The notes beneath the pieces were generated by a model. The model saw nothing but the letters and a program-made list of their open reading frames with translations. It had not been told where the DNA came from and made no database searches. Below are positions 40,295 to 46,772 of a stretch of DNA of 46,772 nucleotides, piece after piece. The stretch is from Ectocarpus siliculosus (Eukaryota > Sar > Phaeophyceae > Ectocarpales > Ectocarpaceae): positions 131,683 to 178,454 of the forward strand of contig FN648515.1 in NCBI GenBank assembly GCA_000310025.1, given 5' to 3'. Within the stretch, counting starts at the first letter, position 1. Each line of letters starts with the position of its first letter. The position numbers were made by a program, and so were the translations under genes.

Positions 40295-43200
40295 ATGGAG
40301 GCGGACAATGTCGTGGAGGGTGGTGCAGTTGGCAACCCTGCTGAAAGCCCCGCGGCTCAGACTGCAGTGGGTAAGACTCCAGCGGCGGCCCCACGCTCCA
40401 TAGCGTCCTTCTTTCCACCCGCCCCGGGGGAACGTGGGGCTGCTCGGACGACTCCCTCAGCAGCCGCACATGACACCGCACGTACTGCTGAGGCCCGCTC
40501 AATAGAATATACTTCTACTGAGACTCCCACAGCACCGGCTGCGCCTGCCACCGCGGGTGCCGCTGAAACCTGCGAAGCAGAACCTACTGCTGAGAATCCC
40601 GCAGCACCCACACCCACACCCACACCCGAAAAGGCAGCTCTCCCGCTAACCACCAACACCCTGAGCGCGGCTACTGCTGAGAACCCTGCAGCAGCACCGC
40701 GCTGCGAAGAACCATCGTGCACCAACAAGCCCTTGTGGGCAGAGCCAGGGAAGGATATGCCGGAGTTTTGCGGCAGGCATGCGAAGTCTGGCGACGTCTA
40801 CATCAAAATAAGGTGTGCGCAGAGCGTCTTGCAGTTTGCAGCACATGGGTTTTTGTGAGGATTGTCATGGCTTAAGCAAACCAAAGAACATGCCACGCCT
40901 GATTGCCTGATAGATAACCAGATCGAAAAAATAGTGTGATTTTGGCACACACTACATTTACATGTAGTTCATATATTCTGGTGTGGGCGAAATGTTTACT
41001 GGATTGTTTTTTTCACACACACGACACGTTTCCGCATACCGTTTTTTGTGTTTGGGATGTTTCGGTAGGAAGACTGCGAAACCCATACCCAACACGTGCA
41101 AATATGTAAACATAACCTCGACAGCAGTTCGTGCCTGTTTGTGTGAGATACGAAATAGGTGCCGTCAGCTGCTCACCCTCTGTACCTTGCAAGCGTGGAC
41201 GCCATGACTCTCAACCTGGTGGCCGTTGTCAGAGCTATCCGCTAGCCATCGTATTTTTGGTACGTTTGCCTGATGGTCGTTGGAGCGAGCGCATTGTTAC
41301 AGATACTGCACTTAACGACACGTATGCTACATGTTTTGTTGCTTCCTCGAACTCATGCGCTTTTCAGGAACGTGCACCTGCCTGAAGCACCGACGACAGC
41401 AGCCGCAGCGGCGCCCGTCGGCGACGCCATGTTTCCTGGAGAGTCAGAGGAGTGGACAGATGGTTTCGGTGGGCGTCTCGACGGCACGCCGGCCGAGGGC
41501 AAGGGCAAGGGCAAGGGCAAGAGGAAAAGAGAGCCGCTGGAATTGGAGCCACCAAACTTCCCCATTAAGTTTGGTGGTGGCCAGAAACGCAAGCGGTACG
41601 ATTTGGAATTCAAAGTAAACGCCATTAAGTACGCGACCATGCAAAGCCCGGGGGCGCAGGGGCCTAATGGAACCATCGGTGTGTCGTATGCGCAACGAGT
41701 GCTTGGGATTCCCGAGAAGATCACACTCTCTGCGTGGATAAAAGACAGAACGAAGTACGAGAAGCAGCTGGAACAGGCAGACCAGCTCGGGGCCAAACGC
41801 AAGAAAAAAGCCCGGAGCGTGAAGTCGTTCAACACGGGGAGGGTTAGGTCAAACGCTGAGGCCGAGCTCGAACTTCTCGACTGGATCAACGATGTTCGTT
41901 CGGAAGCCATCTCTGCCCACGTCTCTACAAGGATGATCAAGAACAAGGCGGTATCGCTCAACTCGCTTTGGTTCGGCCCGAGGCCTGCAGCGAACGACCT
42001 GGAGGGCAGTAGAAAGTACCGCAACAAGCAGACTCACTGGTGCAGGAGGTTCCTTAGGAAGAACCGGTTGTCATTCCGGGCGGTTACCAGGCAAGGCCAG
42101 AAACTCCCTTCCGGGTGGCCTGCGATTGCCATGAACGCCGTCAAGGAATGGAGGGCGCTTCGTCACGGAGGAATCGACGGTGGGGGAGGACGGAGCATGG
42201 GGGGGGCAACGAGCAGTGCGCCTTCGAAGCCACCTCTGTTGTTCAAGGAGGAGCAGAGCTACAGCATGGATGAAACTGCTGTGTGGATGGAGCCCGCTGG
42301 CACGTCGACCGTGGCGGTGAGTTCAATAGTGTTGCTTCGAGTCATGTGCCTGTCTGGTCGTTTCTTGGCTTTCCGTGCAAACAGTGGGCATTGTGATGCA
42401 ATATTTCTTGCCGTACCTACTCAGTGTCCAGCCAGTAAGGTTAGACGACGTTGGTATTGTGCTTATGCCGGGTTAGAAGTTTCTTACCATTCCCATCCAT
42501 CATCGCTGTACTGCAAAACCCATACGTTACTTTGTGCGTGAAGAGCTGTCATTCTCATGTACAAAATCGACTTTTTTCGTCGCCTCTGCTTTCTCTATTG
42601 CTTTTTGCTTTTTATTTTTGTCGTTCGCAGCACACCGGTCAGAAAGAGGTGGCCATCAAAACCGGTGGAAAGGAAAAGTTGCGGGTCACTGCCGTGCTTG
42701 CAGCAAACATGAAGGGCGGCAAACTCCCGCCGCTGCTCATCTTCAAGGGTAAGCCTACGGCGCCGGGCAAAACCCCCGCTGCCAACAGCATCGAACGAGA
42801 GTTCAAGGTGGGCAAGGACAAGAAGGGGATAGTATACCCTCCGAGCGTTGTGTACGCCGTGGACGACAAGGCGTGGCACACGCAGCGCGTCTTCAGGGAT
42901 GTTTGGCTCCCCCAAGTGTGGAACCGGCGCCCGGGTCGCGAGGGGGTCCTGGGCAACTACCGTCAGCCGGACACGCTGCTATCGTGGGACGATTACACCG
43001 TGCACAAGACAACCCTGTGCAAGGAAGCGATGGACAAGTCCAACACGACGCTGTTTTTTGTCCCCGGAGGCCTAACGCCCAAGATCCAGCCTTGCGATGG
43101 ACTTATCAACAAGCTGTTCAAGTCCAACATGTCCAGGCTCTACGATGACCACATGGCCTCCACCGACGCCGTGCGCAACGACCGCGGCTACCCGGATCCC

Positions 43201-43565
43201 CCATCGAGGGGATTGCTCGCGCAGTGGGTGAAGAAAGCGTGGGATGAAGTGGACCCTGAGAGCATCCGTTCGAGCTGGAGGAAGGCTGGCATGACCCTTG
43301 CCTTCGATGGATCTGAGGACGAGGCGTGGGCCAACAAGGAGCTCAACTCCGACGCCCAAGGGAAACCACTTCGTGCAGACGGCGACGCGGCCGCTGCCGG
43401 CGTGAGGAGGCTGGCCCATCGGAGGAGGGGGAGACGATGGCCGACTTGTTGGAGGTGTTGGGAATCGACGACGATGACAGCTCGGGAGATGGCGAAGGCA
43501 ACGATGACTCGGAGGTTGAGGTAATGGCAGACTTGCCGGGGGCGGACGTTGTTTGCATAGGCTGA
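40295..43565 (+). CDS. Pogo-like DDE transposase with N-terminal EsV-1-7-like cysteine motif
   Basis: Exon 1 (40295-40812) encodes an Ala/Thr/Pro-rich region ending in Cys137-X4-Cys142-X16-Cys159-X2-His162, the spacing of the EsV-1-7 repeat known from brown algae and the phaeovirus EsV-1. Its donor GTGTGC leaves phase 2, and acceptor CTTTTCAG opens exon 2 (41368-42316) in the matching phase. Exon 2 has an acidic, then Lys/Gly-rich linker, then a CENPB/pogo-type helix-turn-helix (Lys-Arg-Tyr-Asp-Leu-Glu-Phe-Lys) and the first catalytic Asp474 in Met-Asp-Glu-Thr-Ala-Val. Donor GTGAGT and acceptor TTCGCAG join exon 3 (from 42631) in phase 0. Exon 3 carries Asp609-Asp610 in Leu-Leu-Ser-Trp-Asp-Asp-Tyr and Gln-Pro-Cys-Asp645. 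Near 43380-43415 coding jumps by one base to a frame with an acidic Asp/Glu tail ending at 43565; this is a one-base loss or an unseen splice. The enzyme should cut and paste the element. The cysteine motif may bind zinc and DNA or a partner protein. Confidence 0.85.
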
Positions 43566-43984
43566 GGTGTCTTGTCTGGTATCTACCTACCGTAGTTGCA
43601 TGCCATGGTCAAGTCAACCAAAGCTGCTATTCGAGCCAATTTGTCCTGGGTTTCATATGTTTCGGTAGTCGCTTGCCCTCTTGGTTTCTAGCTTTGGTTG
43701 GTATGTAGCTGTCACTTGCTTGCGTCCTATGTGGTTCCAGCTTGAGTGTTGCATGCAAGTCTTGCAAGTGGTTGCGTCGTCCAGGTACCTGTGTGCTGTC
43801 GGTTTGTCGCACACAACACCGGCACAACCGCTATGAGGTATCGGTTCTACGTCTTCGTTGTGTACCTATGCGAAGAATTTCCAAAGGATACTGCGAAAAT
43901 GCACGTGGGAAAGCATGTACGTGATGGAGTGGTGTGAGCCATTCTAGCTATCACACCTGTTTTACACCCCTTGACGCCCTTTGT

Positions 43985-44355
43985 GCGTGGGTGCCTCCTG
44001 TAAGCGCACCGCATCACTCGAGCGACATTATTATCACACCCCCGTAGGTAGGGTCTTGTGGGCGCACTGCAACCACATGGGCGACATTATCACACCCCCG
44101 TCAGGCCGGGTCCTGTGAGCGCGTATCATCACACGGGCGAAGTTATCACACCCCCTTGTTATCACACCCCCTGTAAGCCGGGTCCTGTGAGCGCGCTTCA
44201 TCACACGGGCGACGGTATCACACCCCCTTGTTATCACACCCCCTGTTGGTGAGACTCTGTGAGTACACTTTATCACACGGGTGACATAAGATATCACACC
44301 CCCTACAGAATACCACACCCGTGTGATAACTTTCGTCCTCCCGAAAATGTTATCA
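43985..44355 (+). repeat. Subterminal TATCACAC repeat array of the transposon
   Basis: About four ~60-80 bp units contain CCTGTGAGCGCG, CATCACACGGGCGA and TTATCACACCCCC. The words TATCACAC or ATCACACGG occur more than ten times here and several times in the left subterminal zone (about 40069-40240). Such arrays are commonly transposase-binding sites. Confidence 0.85.
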
Positions 44356-44360
44356 CACGG

Positions 44361-44385
44361 GTGTGGTATCTTATGCAACCTACGG
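44361..44385 (-). repeat. Right terminal inverted repeat
   Basis: Ends GCAACCTACGG, immediately followed by TA. Confidence 0.9.
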
Positions 44386-44387
44386 TA

Positions 44388-45124
44388 GTGGCGATTGTGC
44401 TGGTGCTGACTGTCGCCACATCGACTGTCGTTCAGCGCCTAACACCCAAGACGCGGCAACGTATCCACGAGCCGTGACGGCTGGTTTGGGACGAGCACTT
44501 AGAAGATGTGAGGCGCAGGAAGCTGTTCCGACGCATGTACAGGATGGAGGAGCACAGCTTCGACAAGCTCGCGGAACTTTTACGACCCATTCTCGAGCGC
44601 AACGACTTCTACACAAGTAAGAGATATACCCACACAGGGTGCGTCCGCACGTGAGGAAGAGCGAGTAGGGTTAGGTTTCGTCAGGGTTGTCTTGCCGTCG
44701 CGAACGCAGCCGCCGGTTTGCACTTGTATTTGCTGCTCACCGCTGATGTCCGAAAGATGAATTGGCACCGCCAGGGACATCAGCAGCGCAGGAGACGCCT
44801 TGGAGATGGCATGTGCGCTGATGTCCGTCCGGCGATGCGCCTGACAAGTGCTTGGGCTTCGAATTTACCGGTACATCCATGCTTGTATTCTTGTTGGTCG
44901 CGTGGTGCAGGGTTGCGCGCGAGCAGTGGAGCTGTGCCGGTGAACATTCGGCTGGCAGTTGCGCTGTGCATGTTCGCAGGGGCGTCATACATCGATGTCG
45001 GCTTGCTGTTCGGCATTTCGAAGGAGTCCGTCTTCCACGTCATGTGGCAAGTGGTGGACGCCATCAACAACACGCCGACGGTTGGGCCGTTCTTTTTTCC
45101 CCAGACACCAGAGGAGTGCTCCCG
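44388..45124 (+). pseudogene. PIF/Harbinger-like transposase, 5' part only
   Basis: Exon 1 (to 44616) reads Arg-Lys-Leu-Phe-Arg-Arg-Met-Tyr-Arg-Met-Glu-Glu and Leu-Leu-Arg-Pro-Ile-Leu, with donor GTAAGA in phase 1. Exon 2 (44911-45124) opens in the complementary phase with Ser-Ser-Gly-Ala-Val-Pro-Val-Asn-Ile-Arg-Leu and Gly-Ala-Ser-Tyr-Ile-Asp-Val...Phe-Gly-Ile-Ser, the N-terminal helical region of PIF/Harbinger (HARBI1-type) nucleases, with donor GTAAGC. An in-frame TGA at about 44476 interrupts exon 1. No DDE catalytic exon was found downstream to 46772, so the gene is truncated. It starts within a few bases of the pogo-like element's right end, so that insertion may have removed its promoter and start. 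Confidence 0.65.
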
Positions 45125-46772
45125 GTAAGCGAAGGAGTGGGAGGTCGGTGCATGTGTGTTTGTATCATAGGTGTTGTACTTTAGTGGAACATCGTATGTG
45201 GTCTCCCATGCACTTCTACTATTGCGGGAAGGGGATCTCTGGCATTTTCCCCTGCATCCCCTCACTCAGCAACATAGAAGCGAACGTGTTGTGGAGTCCA
45301 AGAACGACTGTTACAGAGTGGGCGCCTGTGTGTTGCATGACATTTCGTAAATACCCAGTCCTACACGCAAAATTCCGGACAACAGCACGCAAAATTCAAC
45401 AGGTTACTACTGCCTACCTCCGGCCCCGTACGGCGGTAGACTAGTGCTGTAGATTTTTTTCACCCTCCCAATAGGTTGACATCAGACCCATAAACGTGGT
45501 CAAAACGCGCGCGTCCACCCTTACGTTGGGAAGGTCAGCAACATTTGTTCCATGCGGGAGGCGCTATCGCCCCCGAACCTTCATTTCGCCCGCCGATAAG
45601 GTAGTAAGCTATACCACGGCTGTACGAACCGTCGGCCACGCTCTGATGTACTGTTGTGTGTTTACGGGCGTCTGTCCTCACACTCCTACGAAAAGATTGT
45701 CACGTGTGTATGTCGACTCGGGTCATACAAGAGGGTAATGTGGAATAGCTTTGTTGTTGGAGAACGTACCTAGTAGGCTCGTGCGTTGCTACAAAATGCT
45801 CGTTTATACCACACCAACCAGAGAAGCGCCAGTGTGATTTCCATAGAAGGGGTGTGTGTGTGATCATCAGCTACATACATCGCAGCCCAAGAAAAAACTT
45901 TCTCTGTTTGTTCTTCTCTCTGGTTGGAGCTTTGATCTATGCACTGTAGACAACTCCAAAGCGTGTGATTTGTGGTCAGACTAGCACACGGAAGGGACAG
46001 GCGGCACCCCAGGCCCTCGCACAAAAGTATGGAGAGGTTCACACATTGATCATCAATAGTGGTGTCTAGCCGCGTGTTGGTGTGCATCTTGTCCTCTCCC
46101 GCTTATGACAAAAACGCTGCCGCTCGCGAAACGCACAACACAACCAACGCTTCTTCTCGTCTCCTCTCGCTTCCTCCGCCGATAGCAAACAGCTGTAGAG
46201 TACAGGGCACACCCTCCCGCCTTGCTCTTCCGGTGGTGTGTGTGTGTCTCCCGCCCCCCATGTCCATCAGCCCTGTCTCTGTGTAGCGTGTGTGTTTTGG
46301 CACAGGAGCAGCAGCTGCTGCTGAGCACACCGACCGGCGGAACCAAAAAAAATCACGCCTGCCTGTGATTTTGGGCGAGGACGCTTGGTTCTCTACTTCA
46401 ATTTCGCCGCAGATGCTATGCTAGCTCGATGCACCGAGCACGGATTGAGCTGGAAGCAGTTGTGACAGCTCGGGCAAAATTCTACTTTTTGTGCACCACT
46501 CTTGAATTGCAATTTTGTGCCTAGATGGCGAAATGGACTCGAGTCTCCTGTGTATTTATCGGCACACAGACACGGCCGGACACACTCGCTGCGAAATGGC
46601 CCCCCTGTGCACGATTTTTTGTTTTTTCACGTACGTACGTGCACATCACGATCCCTCTCAACAGCTTTTTCTTGAAAAAAAACAAACAATTGGGCCGCTC
46701 TTCATCAAAAATGCTATAACAACAGCAAAAAGCTACAGTACATCTCTCTAACTGTGGCTCGTTGTTCTCTAC
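45125..46772. other. No gene seen
   Basis: Only short ORFs without splice support. A GT microsatellite is near 46233-46245, and a small perfect inverted repeat is listed separately. Confidence 0.4.
46349..46372. repeat. Small perfect inverted repeat
   Basis: AAAATCAC and GTGATTTT flank an 8-base spacer GCCTGCCT. Its role is unknown; it may be chance. Confidence 0.7.

Larger units (their letters stand above)
40052..44385 (+). mobile_element. Pogo-like DNA transposon with EsV-1-7-type transposase, flanked by TA
   Basis: Terminal inverted repeats of ~25 bp (CCGTAGGTTGCATAAGATA at the left; the complement at 44361-44385) enclose one three-exon transposase gene and are bordered by TA on both sides (40050-40051 and 44386-44387), the target duplication of Tc1/mariner/pogo elements. 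Subterminal zones are full of TATCACAC words. Length is 4,334 bp. The only visible defect is a one-base shift near the 3' end of the gene, so it may be young. Confidence 0.85.

Noticed and set aside
40295-40812. Integrated phaeovirus (EsV-1-like) segment as source of the cysteine motif
   Set aside because: The motif is spliced to a transposase and enclosed by TIRs. No other viral gene is visible in the window.

Overview
The window looks like nuclear DNA from a repeat-rich eukaryote. Genes are split by spliceosomal introns with GTGAGT/GTAAG donors and pyrimidine-CAG acceptors, and their reading phases match across exons. Between them lie SINE, LINE, tyrosine-recombinase (YR) retrotransposon and DNA-transposon remains, minisatellites and a scaffold gap. 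A cysteine motif with the exact spacing of the EsV-1-7 repeat (C-X4-C-X16-C-X2-H), together with the DIRS-like YR element, points to a brown alga or related stramenopile. That assignment is inferred from sequence only.

Left third (1-18.5 kb). The first ~540 bases are homopolymer-rich and probably unreliable. A ~1.6-1.8 kb repeat with a GA tract and a 91-bp minisatellite is present twice in the same orientation (538-2147 and 16685-18504). A third element sharing only its terminus lies inverted at 6981. Between these copies are a proline/glutamine-rich gene on the minus strand (2536-4569, with in-frame TAG codons), a weak ORF (5112-5723), a ~0.3 kb tandem duplication, a higher-order minisatellite, AC-rich diverged repeats, and two sets of minus-strand exons (9335-11139 and 13926-15231) whose phases fit but whose families I do not recognise. 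A 100-N gap sits at 12304-12403.

Middle (18.5-30.8 kb). This part is mostly gene-poor. It holds a cluster of CCCATGGG palindromes (20270-20384), a five-exon minus-strand gene with a secretory N-terminus that resembles a glycosyltransferase (24123-26343), a local repeat family (26640-27425, with one more copy at 36.8 kb), and a plus-strand acidic ORF of unknown function (28745-29260).

Right third (30.8-46.8 kb). This is a nest of mobile elements. A decayed DIRS-order retrotransposon (30833-36735) has the split direct repeat order A1...B1-A2-B2, a gag-like gene, traces of RT/RNase H and a broken tyrosine recombinase. Then come a tRNA-headed SINE, a LINE reverse-transcriptase remnant interrupted by a second SINE in opposite orientation, and a dense field of ACTTCCATGGAAGT palindromes. 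Immediately next to that field is a near-complete pogo-like DNA transposon (40052-44385) flanked by TA. Its three-exon transposase carries an N-terminal EsV-1-7-like cysteine motif ahead of a helix-turn-helix and DDE core. This fusion is the most interesting object in the window. A truncated PIF/Harbinger-like gene abuts its right end.
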